Both the position numbers and the translations under genes were made by a program. From contig NZ_JAPDDP010000001.1 in the NCBI RefSeq assembly GCF_027587195.1, forward strand, positions 62,001 through 126,000: a stretch of 64,000 nt of DNA, read 5' to 3'. Origin of the DNA: Solirubrobacter phytolaccae. GTDB taxonomy: Bacteria; Actinomycetota; Thermoleophilia; Solirubrobacterales; Solirubrobacteraceae. Positions 15,285 through 24,555 of this stretch are shown in pieces (within the stretch, counting starts at the first letter, position 1; each line of letters begins with the position of its first letter). The notes beneath the pieces are model-generated. The model did no database searches and was not told where the DNA came from. It was given only the letters and a program-made list of their open reading frames with translations.

Positions 15285-17558
15285 ATGCCTGACCGGATCA
15301 CGTTCTCGCCCAAGGTCTTCATCCCGCTGACGCAGCTCTGTCGCGACGGATGCTGGTACTGCACGTTCGCGCAGCCGCCGAAGAACTTGGCCGCGCCGTA
15401 CATGTCGCCCGAGCAGGTGGTCGAGGTCGCCGTACGTGGGGCGGAGGCGGGATGCCACGAGGCGCTGTTCACGCTCGGTGAGGCGCCGGAGGCCCAGTAC
15501 GCGGTCGCGCGCGAGTGGCTCGCGGAGCATGGCTACGCGAGCACGGTCGAGTACCTGGCGGCGATGTGCAAGCTCGTGGTCGAGGAGACCGGGCTGCTGC
15601 CGCACGCCAACGCGGGCGCGATCAGCCGCGACGAGCTCGAGCTGCTCAAAGGCGTGAGCGTGTCGCAGGGGATGATGCTCGAGTCGCTGCGTGAGGACCT
15701 GCCGTGCCATCGCGGCGCGCCGGACAAGCATCCCGCGCGCCGGCTGGCGACGCTGGAGTGGGCGGGCGAGCTGAAGATCCCGTTCACGACGGGCATCCTC
15801 GTCGGCATCGGCGAGGACCGGCAGGACCGGGTCGACGCGCTGCAGGCGATCGCCGACAGCCACGCGCGCCACGGCCACGTGCAGGAGGTGATCGTCCAGA
15901 ACTTCCTGCCCAAGCCGGGCACCGCGATGCGCGATCACCCGCCGTGCCCGGAGGAGGACCACCTGGACGCGATCCGCCTCGCCCGCGAGATCCTCCCGGC
16001 CGACGTGCACGTGCAGGCGCCGCCGAACCTGGCCTCGGACATGGGCGCCCTGCTGGACGCCGGCATCGACGACTGGGGCGGTGTGTCCCCGGTCACCGCC
16101 GACTTCGTCAACCCGGAGCGCCCGTGGCCGTCGCTCGCCCGTCTGCGCGAGGCCACCGAGGCCGCCGGCAAGCAGCTCGCGCCGCGCCTGGCCGTCTACC
16201 CCGAGTTCATCGACTGGGTCCACCCGGACCTGCGCTTCCCGACGATCGACCGCGCCGACGCCGAGGGCCTCGGCCGTGACGACCCGGGCGCGGTGCTCCC
16301 GCAGCGCTTCGAGGATGTCGCCAACGTCGCCGACGGCGCGGAGGTGCAGCTCGTCGGCCGCCGCTCGACCGCCTGGTACTCCGGCGCCGACGCGCAGCCG
16401 ATGGAGCTGCCGCTGACCGGCGAGCCGCGCGGGGCGATCAAGGAGGTCCTGGACGGCGTGCGCGCCGGGCAGGAGGTCGGCCTGGAGGAGATCGTCACGC
16501 TCTTCTCCGCGCGCGGGACCGACGTCGGCGCCGTCGCGCAGGCCGCCGACGAGCTGCGCCGTGAGGCGAGTGGCGACACCGTCACGTTCGTCCGCACCCG
16601 CAACATCAACTACACGAACCTGTGCACCTTCAAGTGCAAGTTCTGCGCGTTCGCGAAGGGCCCGCTGTCGCTGAACCTGCGCGGCAAGCCGTACCTGCTC
16701 ACGCACGCCGAGGTCGCCGAGCGCGCCCGCGAGGCGTGGGAGGTCGGCGCGACCGAGGTGTGCCTGCAGGGCGGCATCCACCCGACGTTCGACGGCGACT
16801 TCTACTGGCAGGTGGCCAAGGCCGTCCGTGCCGAGGTCCCGGACATCCACATCCACGGCTTCACGGCGCTCGAGGTGACCGAGGGCGCCCGGCGTCTAAG
16901 AGAACCCCTGGAGGACTACCTGCGCCGGATGAAGGACGCCGGCCTGTCCTCGCTCCCGGGCACGGCCGCCGAGATCCTCGACGACCCGATCCGCGAGATC
17001 CTCTGCCCGGACAAGATCGACACGGGACAGTGGTTGGAAGCGCACCGGATCGCGCACTCGGTCGGCCTGCGGTCGAACGTGACGATCATGTTCGGCGCCG
17101 TCGAGTCGCCGGTGTCCTGGGCGCGCCACCTGCTCCGCACGCGCGACCTGCAGAAGGAGACGGGCGGCTTCACCGAGTTCGTGCCGCTGCCGTTCGTGCA
17201 CATGGCGTCGCCGATCTACCTCAAGCGCGACGCGCGCCGCGGCCCGACGTTCCGCGAGACGCTGCTCATGCACGCGGTCGGCCGGATCGCGTACCACGGG
17301 CAGATCGACAACATCCAGGCCTCGTGGGTGAAGATCGGCCTCGGCGGCCTGCGCCAGCTCCTGCAGGCGGGCGTCAACGACGCCGGCGGCACGCTCATGA
17401 ACGAGAACATCTCGCGCGCCGCCGGCGCCTCGCACGGGCAGTCGCTCGACGAGGTCGCGCTGGCGGAGCTGACCGCGGCGCTGGGCCGTCCGCTCGAGCA
17501 GCGGACGACCCTCTACGGACGGGTGCAGGAGCGGTTGGTGGAGGCTCAGGTCGCCTGA
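15285..17558 (+). CDS. fbiC: Bifunctional FO synthase (CofG-CofH fusion)
   Basis: A 757-residue fusion of two radical-SAM enzymes that make FO, the deazaflavin core of coenzyme F420, from tyrosine and the flavin precursor 5-amino-6-ribitylaminouracil. The CofG half carries CRDGCWYC (Cys19/23/26) and the CofH half carries CTFKCKFC (Cys447/451/454), each a CxxxCxxC cluster motif. Fused enzymes of this order are typical of actinobacteria. At 757 residues it seems a little shorter than I recall for mycobacterial FbiC, but both cores look complete. No other F420 gene is adjacent. FO can also serve as an antenna in photolyases. Confidence 0.95.
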   Translation: MPDRITFSPKVFIPLTQLCRDGCWYCTFAQPPKNLAAPYMSPEQVVEVAVRGAEAGCHEALFTLGEAPEAQYAVAREWLAEHGYASTVEYLAAMCKLVVEETGLLPHANAGAISRDELELLKGVSVSQGMMLESLREDLPCHRGAPDKHPARRLATLEWAGELKIPFTTGILVGIGEDRQDRVDALQAIADSHARHGHVQEVIVQNFLPKPGTAMRDHPPCPEEDHLDAIRLAREILPADVHVQAPPNLASDMGALLDAGIDDWGGVSPVTADFVNPERPWPSLARLREATEAAGKQLAPRLAVYPEFIDWVHPDLRFPTIDRADAEGLGRDDPGAVLPQRFEDVANVADGAEVQLVGRRSTAWYSGADAQPMELPLTGEPRGAIKEVLDGVRAGQEVGLEEIVTLFSARGTDVGAVAQAADELRREASGDTVTFVRTRNINYTNLCTFKCKFCAFAKGPLSLNLRGKPYLLTHAEVAERAREAWEVGATEVCLQGGIHPTFDGDFYWQVAKAVRAEVPDIHIHGFTALEVTEGARRLREPLEDYLRRMKDAGLSSLPGTAAEILDDPIREILCPDKIDTGQWLEAHRIAHSVGLRSNVTIMFGAVESPVSWARHLLRTRDLQKETGGFTEFVPLPFVHMASPIYLKRDARRGPTFRETLLMHAVGRIAYHGQIDNIQASWVKIGLGGLRQLLQAGVNDAGGTLMNENISRAAGASHGQSLDEVALAELTAALGRPLEQRTTLYGRVQERLVEAQVA

Positions 17559-17571
17559 GCCCGCCGCAGCG

Positions 17572-18081
17572 CTACCGGACCACTGGATCGGTGTCGCACG
17601 CCTCCGTGATCGGGTTGGGGATCGAGGGCGTGGTCAGCGGGCCGGTGGTCTGGCCGGGCACGAGCGCTTCGCGGATCGAGATGCTGTGCGTCTGGTCGAG
17701 GGTGAACATGGCCAGCGGGTTGATCGCCTGCGGGTTGACGGTGACCGAGAACGTCGCGGCGCCGTTGGCGTTCGTCGTCCAGGTCGCCGACGGGAACGCC
17801 GTGACGCCCGGCAGCGGTGCGCAGACGCCATCGCTGTAGGGCACCGTCAGGTACGCGCGGTTGGCCGTGAGCCCGGTGACGGTGCCGGTGGCGGTGATCG
17901 GGCCGTTGTCGGTCTGGCGGAACGTCACGGTTCCGCGTGGCGACGTGTTGTTGACCGGCTTGAACGTGTCGGTCGCAGCGGTGAAGGTCGCCTTGGCCGT
18001 GACGGTCGCGGCGTGCGCGGAGGTCGCGCAAACGGGCAGAACGAGGGTTGCCGCACCGGCGGCAATGACTCGACGCAACAT
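17572..18081 (-). CDS. Small secreted beta-rich protein
   Basis: A 169-residue exported protein. It has a signal peptide (basic RR, hydrophobic core, cleavage near AHA-ATV at ~23-25). The mature part reads GTVTFRQTDNGPITATGTVTG and SATWTTNANGAATFSVTV, a strand pattern reminiscent of CHRD or Cu/Zn-superoxide-dismutase-like sandwiches, but metal histidines are absent and I would not assign activity. Two cysteines (VCAPL and EACDTD) could form a disulfide. It converges on FO synthase with a 13-base gap and is divergent from a histidine kinase across 127 bases. Confidence 0.75.
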   Translation of the reverse strand: MLRRVIAAGAATLVLPVCATSAHAATVTAKATFTAATDTFKPVNNTSPRGTVTFRQTDNGPITATGTVTGLTANRAYLTVPYSDGVCAPLPGVTAFPSATWTTNANGAATFSVTVNPQAINPLAMFTLDQTHSISIREALVPGQTTGPLTTPSIPNPITEACDTDPVVR

Positions 18082-18143
18082 GGAGTGGGGGCCTTCCAGA
18101 GAGCGGGTGAGACAGGACCGAGGCGGTGGATACCCAACCGCAT

Positions 18144-18160
18144 TGTTGGTCCAATCAACA
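18144..18160. promoter_or_regulatory. Inverted repeat in divergent promoter region
   Basis: TGTTG (18144-18148) and CAACA (18156-18160) flank a core that itself contains the palindrome TTGGTCCAA. The site lies midway between the secreted-protein gene and the histidine kinase gene. A regulator site is plausible, but arms are short. Confidence 0.3.
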
Positions 18161-18208
18161 GAGCGTCACTCACCGAAAAGCGGGCATGGATAGGCTGCTC
18201 CGCGCGCC

Positions 18209-19747
18209 ATGGATGACACGCCTCAGCCGGAGGAGCTCGAGCTCGGTGACTCCTTCGCACGGATCCTCACCGAGACCACCCAATCCCTCGTCTGCGTCCT
18301 GGACCGCGAGGGCCGGATCCTGCTGTTCAACGAGGCGTGCGAGCGGGCGACGGGCTTCACCCGCGCCGAGGTGCTCGGCCAGCTCGCACAGGACTTCGTG
18401 ATCCCGTCCGAGGAGCGCGAGGCGTTCGGCGAGTTCCTGGACTTCGTGTGGAAGACCGGTACGTCGAGCCCGCAGGTCGGCCACTGGCAGACCAAGGACG
18501 GCGGGCGGCGGCTGATCGCGTGGTCGAACCAGCCGATGGACGGCACGGGGCTCATCACCACCGGCATCGACCTGACCGACCGCGAGTCCAACCGCGACGG
18601 CGCGCTCGAGGGCGATCCCGAGGCGAAGCTGATCGAGGTCTCGCGCGTCGCGAACGAGCACAAGGCGCTGCGCCGCGTCGCGACGCTGGTCGCTTCCGAG
18701 GCCTCGCCGGACCGGATCTTCACGTCGGTGTCGGCCGAGGTCGCGCGCGTCCTGCAGGTCAACGCGTCCGTCGTGCTGCGCTACGTCGGCGACGGCACCG
18801 CGGAGATCGTCGGGCGCTACAACCGCGACAGCGCGGACGTCTTCCCGCTCGGCGAGGTACTCCCCGCCGACGACGACTCCGCGCTCGCGCAGGTCGTCCG
18901 CACGCTCACGCCCGCCCGGATCGACGACTGGGGCGGCGAGACCGCCGAGACGCGCTTCCGCACCGGATACCGCTCCACCGCCGCCGCGCCGATCCTCGTC
19001 TCCGGCGCGCTCTGGGGCGCGGTCGGGATCGCGAGCGAGCAGCCGCTGCCGACCGAGTCCGAGACCCGCCTGGGCGAGTTCGCCGAGCTCGTCTCGCTGG
19101 CGGTCGCGTCCGCACAGGCCCGCACCGACCTGATCGCGTCCCGCGCCCGGCTGGTGAAGGCCGGTGACGACCAGCGCCGCCGGCTTGAACGCAACCTCCA
19201 CGACGGCGCGCAGGCCCGTCTCGTCGCCGTCGCGTTGCAGCTGCGCGTGGCCCGCGCGTCACTCCAGCGCCGGCCGGAGGCGGTCCCGGACCTGCTGGAG
19301 GAAGCGGCGCGCGAGCTCGACGCCGGCCTCGCCGAGCTGCGCGAGATCGCCCGCGGCCTGCACCCGGCGCTGCTCGTCGACCACGGCCTGAGCCGCGCGC
19401 TGGAAGTGCTCGCGGAACGCCTCCCGGTGCCCGTGACGCTCGCCGTGATCGACGAGCGCCTGCCCGAGCTGCTCGAGGCCACCGTCTACTACATCGCGGC
19501 CGAGGCGCTGACGAACACGGCGCGCCACGCGGGCGCGGACGGCGCCTCGGTGACGGTCGCGCGCGACGGCGGCGTGCTCCGCTGCACGATCGCCGACGAC
19601 GGCCGCGGCGGCGCCGACCCCGAGGGCGGCACGGGCCTGCTCGGCCTGCGCGACCGGGCCGAGGCGGTCGGCGGCACGTTGTCGTTCGCGAGCCCGCCGG
19701 GCAAGGGCACGACGATCGTGGCCTCGCTCCCGCTCGACGTGACATGA
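18209..19747 (+). CDS. PAS-GAF sensor histidine kinase (HisKA_3 type)
   Basis: A 512-residue soluble kinase. Residues ~15-130 form a PAS domain (LVCVLDREGRILLFNEACE), ~150-300 a GAF domain (RIFTSVSAEVARVLQV through GIASEQPLP), then the NarX/DesK-type dimerisation helix with phosphate-accepting His331 in ERNLHDGAQARLVAVALQLR. The ATPase follows (EALTNTARHAG as N-box, DDGRGGADPEGGTGLLGL as G-boxes). This class normally pairs with a LuxR-type response regulator, and none is adjacent. It precedes the phytochrome operon by 57 bases and may be co-regulated with it. No membrane segment, so it should sense a cytoplasmic cue such as redox or a ligand. Confidence 0.93.
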   Translation: MDDTPQPEELELGDSFARILTETTQSLVCVLDREGRILLFNEACERATGFTRAEVLGQLAQDFVIPSEEREAFGEFLDFVWKTGTSSPQVGHWQTKDGGRRLIAWSNQPMDGTGLITTGIDLTDRESNRDGALEGDPEAKLIEVSRVANEHKALRRVATLVASEASPDRIFTSVSAEVARVLQVNASVVLRYVGDGTAEIVGRYNRDSADVFPLGEVLPADDDSALAQVVRTLTPARIDDWGGETAETRFRTGYRSTAAAPILVSGALWGAVGIASEQPLPTESETRLGEFAELVSLAVASAQARTDLIASRARLVKAGDDQRRRLERNLHDGAQARLVAVALQLRVARASLQRRPEAVPDLLEEAARELDAGLAELREIARGLHPALLVDHGLSRALEVLAERLPVPVTLAVIDERLPELLEATVYYIAAEALTNTARHAGADGASVTVARDGGVLRCTIADDGRGGADPEGGTGLLGLRDRAEAVGGTLSFASPPGKGTTIVASLPLDVT

Positions 19748-19804
19748 ATCGAACACGCCAAGGCACGGACTTCGAGCGCAGAACTCGCTAGGGTCGCGCG
19801 GGTC

Positions 19805-20404
19805 ATGTCGTCGGCTATGGGCGCCCTCAAAGCCGCGACGGCCGTCCATCACGAACGGCTGGAGCGGCGCGTGGACATCGAGCGCGCGCTCACCACGCGC
19901 GACGGCTACCGCGCGCTGCTGGAGCGCTTCTACGGCTTCTACCGCCCGCTTGAGGACGTGCTCGCGCCGGTCACCATCCCCGGCTTCGACTACGCTCGCA
20001 AGCTGCCGCTGATCGAGGCCGACCTGCGCACGCTCGACAGCACACCGGACACGCTCCCGCTGGCCCGCAAGGTCCCGAGCGTCACCACCGTCGGGGAAGC
20101 GCTTGGGGTCGCCTACGTGATCGAGGGCTCCGCGCTCGGCGGCGCGCTGATCGGCACGCTCGTCCGCCGCAACCTCGGCATCGACAGCGCCTTCTTCGCC
20201 GGCGGCCCTGGCCTCGCGCCCCGCTGGCGCGCGTTCGGTGAGGTCGTCGAGCGCCACGCGCCCGTCTCCACCACCGCCGCGATCGCCACTTTCGAAGAGA
20301 TGGAGCGCTGGCTGTGCGGCGACGCTCGCCGAGAGGCTCGCGTCGCGGCGAGTACTCGCCCGGAGGGCTCGCACTCGCGCCTCGGGGAGGGTCCGAATGT
20401 CTGA
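19805..20404 (+). CDS. bphO: Heme oxygenase (biliverdin-forming, phytochrome-linked)
   Basis: A 199-residue heme oxygenase-like protein. The proximal heme ligand fits the family pattern T-x3-H-x3-E (Thr12, His16, Glu20), and GVAYVIEGSALGGALIG is the distal helix. Family knowledge: it opens heme to biliverdin, the chromophore of bacteriophytochromes. Its stop overlaps the start of the phytochrome gene by eight bases, which makes this role very likely here. The last ~25 residues are a low-complexity tail, perhaps a product of the overlap. A TAGGGT at 19789-19794 could be the -10 element, giving a very short leader. Confidence 0.9.
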   Translation: MSSAMGALKAATAVHHERLERRVDIERALTTRDGYRALLERFYGFYRPLEDVLAPVTIPGFDYARKLPLIEADLRTLDSTPDTLPLARKVPSVTTVGEALGVAYVIEGSALGGALIGTLVRRNLGIDSAFFAGGPGLAPRWRAFGEVVERHAPVSTTAAIATFEEMERWLCGDARREARVAASTRPEGSHSRLGEGPNV

Positions 20405-22535
20405 GCCGCTGCTCGAGCCCGGCACCCCGGTCGACCTGACCAACTGCCACCGCGAGCCGATCCGCACGCCCGGCGGCATCCAGGCCCATGGCGCGCTGCT
20501 CGCCGCCGACGAGTCCACGCTCGAGATCGTGCAGGCGTCGGCCAACGCGGCCACGATCTTCAACCGCTCGGTGCTCGGCGTCTCGCTGAACGAGCTGCTG
20601 ACGGCCGAGGTCGTCGAGCAGCTCCAGGCCTCCGCCGCCGACGCCACGCCCAACCTGCGCCCGCTGCGCACGCACATGCTCGACGCGTACGCCTACCGCC
20701 CGGCGGAGGGCGTGCTCGTCGTCGAGCTCGAGCCGGTCGGCAGCCGCACGGCGAGCCTGACGCGCTACCAGGACGAGATCGCCCGCGCGCTCGGCCTGCT
20801 GCAGGACGCGCCGTCCGTGGAGGAGCTGCTGTGGCGCGCCGCGCGGGTCGTGCGCGAGCTCACCGGCTCGGACCGCGTGTGGGCGTACCGCTTCGAGCCC
20901 GACGACCACGGCGTGATCGTCGCCGAGGAGAAGCGCGAGGACCTCGACGCGTTCCTCGGCCTGCACTATCCCGCCAGCGACATCCCACCGCAGGCGCGCG
21001 CGCTCTTCTTCCAGAACCGGCTGCGGTTCATCCACGACGTCGAGACGTCGGCGACGCCGCTGGAGCCGATCGTCAACCCGCTCACGGGCGAGTGGCTGGA
21101 CCTGTCGCGCGGCGTGCTGCGCGCGGTCTCGCCGATCCACATCCAGTACCTGAAGAACATGGGCGCGACCGCGTCGATGTCGATCGCGCTGACCACCGGC
21201 GACCGGCTGTGGGGCCTCATCTCCGGCCACCACTACAGCGGCCCGCTGTTCGTCCCGCACGAGGTCCGCGCCACCTGCGAGCTGATCGGCATCGTCTGCT
21301 CGATGCAGCTCCAGGCACTCGAAGCGCTCGAGGTCAGCCGCCGCCAGGGCACGCTCGCCACCAAGCGCTCCGCCGTGCTCGACCGCGTCGCCGCCTCCTC
21401 GAGCATCCTCGACGGCCTGGCCGCGGCCGGGGAGGACCTGCTCGCGGTGTGCGGCGCGGACGGCGCCGCGATCCGCATCGACGACGAGCTGCGGCTGATC
21501 GGCGAGACCCCCGGCGACGTCACCGCCCTGCTCGACGGCCTGACCAGCGCGGAGGTGTTCGCCACCGACGATCACGCCGGCGAGATGCCGGGCGTGCTCG
21601 CCGCTCCGCTCGCGGTCGCCCGCGGCAACCACATCGTCTGGTTCCGGCGCGAGTACGTGCGCACGATCGAGTGGGCGCACGCCCCGAAGAGCCTCGCGAT
21701 CAAAGAGGTGGACCGCCTGAACCCCGACGGCTCGTTCCGCACGTGGGCGGAGTCGGTGGAGGGCGAGAGCAAGCCGTGGAGCACGGTCGAGGTCGAGTCG
21801 GTCGCCGAGCTGCGCAGCGCGCTCGGCACGTTCCTGATCACCCGCGCCGAGCAGCTCGCGGCGCTCAACGCCGAGCTCGCCCGCTCCAACGAGGAGCTGG
21901 ACGCGTTCGCGTACGTCGCCGCGCACGACCTCAAGGAGCCGCTCCGCGGGATCTCGAACTTCACCGCGTTCCTGGTGGAGGACTACGAGGACACGCTGGA
22001 CGCGGAGGCCCGCGAGCGGCTCGCGACGATCCAGCGCCTGTCGCAGCGGATGGCCTCGCTGCTGGACTCCCTGCTCGAGTACTCGCGGATCGGTCGCGCC
22101 GACCTGGAGATGAGCGACTTCACCGTCGGCGACGTCGTCCAGGACGCGCTCGAGCTGCTCGCCGCCCCGCCGAAGCTGACCGTCGAGGGCGGGGAGATGC
22201 CCCTGCGCGGCGACCGGATCCGCGTGCGCCAGGTCCTCGTGAACCTGATCGGCAACGCGGTCAAGTACAGCCCGGACGAGCCCGAGATCGCGATCACGGC
22301 GTCCGACGGCGTCGTCTGCGTGACCGACAACGGCATCGGCGTCGCGCCCGAGCATCACGACGCGATCTTCCACGTCTTCCGCCGCCTGCATCCGCGTGAG
22401 GCCTACGGCGGCGGGACCGGCGCGGGGCTCACGATCGCGCGCCGGATCGCCGAGCGTCACGGCGGCCGCCTCTGGCTGGAGCGCTCCACGCCCGGAGCGG
22501 GCTCGGCCTTCTGCTTTACCCTCGAAGGAGACTGA
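20397..22535 (+). CDS. bphP: Bacteriophytochrome photoreceptor histidine kinase
   Basis: A 712-residue phytochrome. The PAS domain holds the biliverdin-attachment cysteine near the N-terminus (Cys17 in DLTNCHREPI). The GAF domain has LHYPASDIPPQAR (Asp195), the PHY domain follows with WGLISGHHYSG just before it, then a HisKA dimerisation helix with His510 (YVAAHDLKEPLRGI) and an ATPase domain. It senses red/far-red light and autophosphorylates. The ATG at 20397 is preceded by GGGGAGGG (20384-20391); the longer frame upstream is inside bphO. The stop overlaps the ATG of the next gene (TGATG), so the single-domain regulator is the obvious phosphate acceptor. Confidence 0.95.
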   Translation: MSEPLLEPGTPVDLTNCHREPIRTPGGIQAHGALLAADESTLEIVQASANAATIFNRSVLGVSLNELLTAEVVEQLQASAADATPNLRPLRTHMLDAYAYRPAEGVLVVELEPVGSRTASLTRYQDEIARALGLLQDAPSVEELLWRAARVVRELTGSDRVWAYRFEPDDHGVIVAEEKREDLDAFLGLHYPASDIPPQARALFFQNRLRFIHDVETSATPLEPIVNPLTGEWLDLSRGVLRAVSPIHIQYLKNMGATASMSIALTTGDRLWGLISGHHYSGPLFVPHEVRATCELIGIVCSMQLQALEALEVSRRQGTLATKRSAVLDRVAASSSILDGLAAAGEDLLAVCGADGAAIRIDDELRLIGETPGDVTALLDGLTSAEVFATDDHAGEMPGVLAAPLAVARGNHIVWFRREYVRTIEWAHAPKSLAIKEVDRLNPDGSFRTWAESVEGESKPWSTVEVESVAELRSALGTFLITRAEQLAALNAELARSNEELDAFAYVAAHDLKEPLRGISNFTAFLVEDYEDTLDAEARERLATIQRLSQRMASLLDSLLEYSRIGRADLEMSDFTVGDVVQDALELLAAPPKLTVEGGEMPLRGDRIRVRQVLVNLIGNAVKYSPDEPEIAITASDGVVCVTDNGIGVAPEHHDAIFHVFRRLHPREAYGGGTGAGLTIARRIAERHGGRLWLERSTPGAGSAFCFTLEGD

Positions 22536-22963
22536 TGGAAGCCGCCCGCGCACTCTCGCCCCTCGCTGTCGTCGAAGACAGCGACGAGGACTTCGAGGCC
22601 CTCTCCCGCGTCCTGCGCGAGACGACCTCCCGCGAGGGCGTCAAGCGCTACGCCAGCGGCGAGGAGGCGCTCGCCGGGCTGCTCGGCGAGGACCCGCGGC
22701 CCGCCCTGATCCTCCTGGACCTCAACCTCCCCGGCATCCGCGGCATGGACGTGCTCACGCAGCTCAAGGCCGACGCCCGGCTGCGGGTCGTGCCCGTGGT
22801 CGTGCTGTCGGGCTCCTCGCGTGAGGAGGACATCGACGCCGCCTACGAGGCGGGCGCGAACGCCTACCTGAGCAAGCCGCTCGACTACACCGAGCTGCGC
22901 CGGATCGTGGTCAGCCTGCACGACTTCTGGCGCATCGCGACCTTGCCGGGACAAAGCCGATGA
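22535..22963 (+). CDS. Single-domain response regulator (Rcp1/CheY type)
   Basis: A 142-residue receiver with no output domain. The acidic pocket is VVEDSDED, the phosphoacceptor is Asp62 in LILLDLNLPG, the switch Ser is in VVVLSGSS, and Lys114 is in YLSKPLD. The extra loop and length match Rcp1-type regulators that partner with phytochromes. It overlaps bphP (TGATG) and the phosphatase gene (ATGA), so it should accept phosphate from the phytochrome and pass the signal by protein contact, perhaps to the phosphatase encoded next. Confidence 0.94.
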   Translation: MEAARALSPLAVVEDSDEDFEALSRVLRETTSREGVKRYASGEEALAGLLGEDPRPALILLDLNLPGIRGMDVLTQLKADARLRVVPVVVLSGSSREEDIDAAYEAGANAYLSKPLDYTELRRIVVSLHDFWRIATLPGQSR

Positions 22964-24555
22964 CGGAAGCGCCGGCGACGGTCCTCGTCGTCGACGACAG
23001 CCCGGAGAACCGCTACGCGATCCGGCGCTACCTGCGTGGCGAGTTCGAGGTGTGGGAGGCCGAGACCGGCACGGAAGGGCTCGACCTGGCGCGGCGCGAT
23101 CCGGACCTGATCGTGCTCGACGTCCACCTGCCCGACATCGACGGCTTCGAGGTCTGCCGCCGGCTCAAGCAGGACGAGCGCACGCGGCACATCCCGGTGC
23201 TCCAGCGCTCGCAGTCGCACGTCGACGACGCCGCGCGCGTGTACGGGCTCGAGAGCGGCGCCGACGCGTACCTCACCGAGCCGGTCGACCCGTCCGTGCT
23301 CGTCGCGACCGCTCGGGCGCTGCTGCGCGTGCGCCGCGCGGAGAACCGGCTCCGGCTCCTCAACCAGGTCGGGGTCGCGCTCGCGACCGCGCTCACCCGC
23401 GCCGAGGTCATGCGGGTCGTCGCCGAGACGCTGCGCGACCAGGTCGGCGCCCGCGACGCCACGCTCTACCTGTTCGACGAGAACCGGCGCCGCCTGGAGC
23501 TCGCGCACACGACGCTCGAGACCGTCGATCCGGAGATGGCGTCGCTGCCGTTCGAGGCCGAGGTGCCGGTCGTGCAGGTCGCCCGCGCCGGGGACGCGAT
23601 GTTCGGTGACGAGGCGGCGCTCGCGAAGGCCTATCCGGACCTCGTCGCGGCGTATCGCGGCAACGGCGGCGGCAGCTGGGCGGCCGTGTCGCTCGTGGCT
23701 TACGGCAAGCGGCTCGGCGCGATGGTGGTCTCCTTCCCGGGCGAGGACGCGCTGCCCGACGCCCAGCGCAGCCTGCTGCTCGTGCTCGCCGGCCAGTGCG
23801 CGCAGGCGCTCGAGCGCGCCGGGCTGTACGAGCATCAGCACCACATCGCGACGACGCTGCAGCACGGCCTGCTGCCCCGGTCGCTGCCGACGATCCCCGG
23901 CGCCGAGGTCGCGGCCCGCTACAACGCCGGCGCCCGCGCCATGGACGTCGGCGGCGACTTCTACGACGTCTTCCCGCGCGGCGACGCCTGGGTGATGGTG
24001 ATCGGCGACGTCTGCGGCCGCGGCGCCGAGGCCGCCCAGCTGACGAGCCTCGCCCGCCACACGATCCGCGCCCAGGCCCAGCACCTCGAGCGCCCGAGCG
24101 AGATCCTGCTCGCGCTGCACGACGCGATCATCGCCGAGGAGGGCCGGGACTCGGCGCGCTTCGTCACCGCGGGCTGCGTGCTGCTCGAGCCCGACGGCAC
24201 CGTTCGCGCGGCGTTCGCCGGCCATCCTCCCGGGCTGGTCGCCCGGCCGTCCGGGGTGGTCGACGAGGTCGCGACCAGCGGGCCGCTGCTGGGCCTGCTC
24301 GACGGCCCCCGGATCACCGACACGGAGACCACCCTCGCGGCAGGCGACGCGCTCGTGCTGTATACCGACGGCGTGATCGAGGCTCGGCGTGGCCGTGACC
24401 TGTTCGGCGAGGAACGCCTGGCCGAGGTGCTCAAGACGGTCGGCCCGCGCCGGCTGTCGGCCGACGCGATCGCGGACGCCGTCCACGAGGCGACGATCGA
24501 GCACGCGGGGGCGACCGAGGACGACCTCGCGATTCTCGTGCTCCGGCGGGTGTGA
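22960..24555 (+). CDS. REC-GAF-PP2C phosphatase (RsbU/SpoIIE type)
   Basis: A 531-residue regulator. Residues 1-~120 are a receiver (Asp54 in LIVLDVHLPD), ~130-290 a GAF domain, and ~310-530 a PP2C phosphatase of the SpoIIE/RsbU class with metal residues in MDVGGDFYD, VIGDVCGRG and the final TEDDLAILVL. Family role: dephosphorylates an anti-anti-sigma factor to free a sigma factor. The conserved receiver lysine is Glu107 (YLTEPVD), so the receiver may respond atypically. ATGA overlap with the phytochrome-linked regulator ties it to light input. No anti-sigma or anti-anti-sigma gene lies in the window, so its target is elsewhere. Confidence 0.93.
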   Translation: MTEAPATVLVVDDSPENRYAIRRYLRGEFEVWEAETGTEGLDLARRDPDLIVLDVHLPDIDGFEVCRRLKQDERTRHIPVLQRSQSHVDDAARVYGLESGADAYLTEPVDPSVLVATARALLRVRRAENRLRLLNQVGVALATALTRAEVMRVVAETLRDQVGARDATLYLFDENRRRLELAHTTLETVDPEMASLPFEAEVPVVQVARAGDAMFGDEAALAKAYPDLVAAYRGNGGGSWAAVSLVAYGKRLGAMVVSFPGEDALPDAQRSLLLVLAGQCAQALERAGLYEHQHHIATTLQHGLLPRSLPTIPGAEVAARYNAGARAMDVGGDFYDVFPRGDAWVMVIGDVCGRGAEAAQLTSLARHTIRAQAQHLERPSEILLALHDAIIAEEGRDSARFVTAGCVLLEPDGTVRAAFAGHPPGLVARPSGVVDEVATSGPLLGLLDGPRITDTETTLAAGDALVLYTDGVIEARRGRDLFGEERLAEVLKTVGPRRLSADAIADAVHEATIEHAGATEDDLAILVLRRV

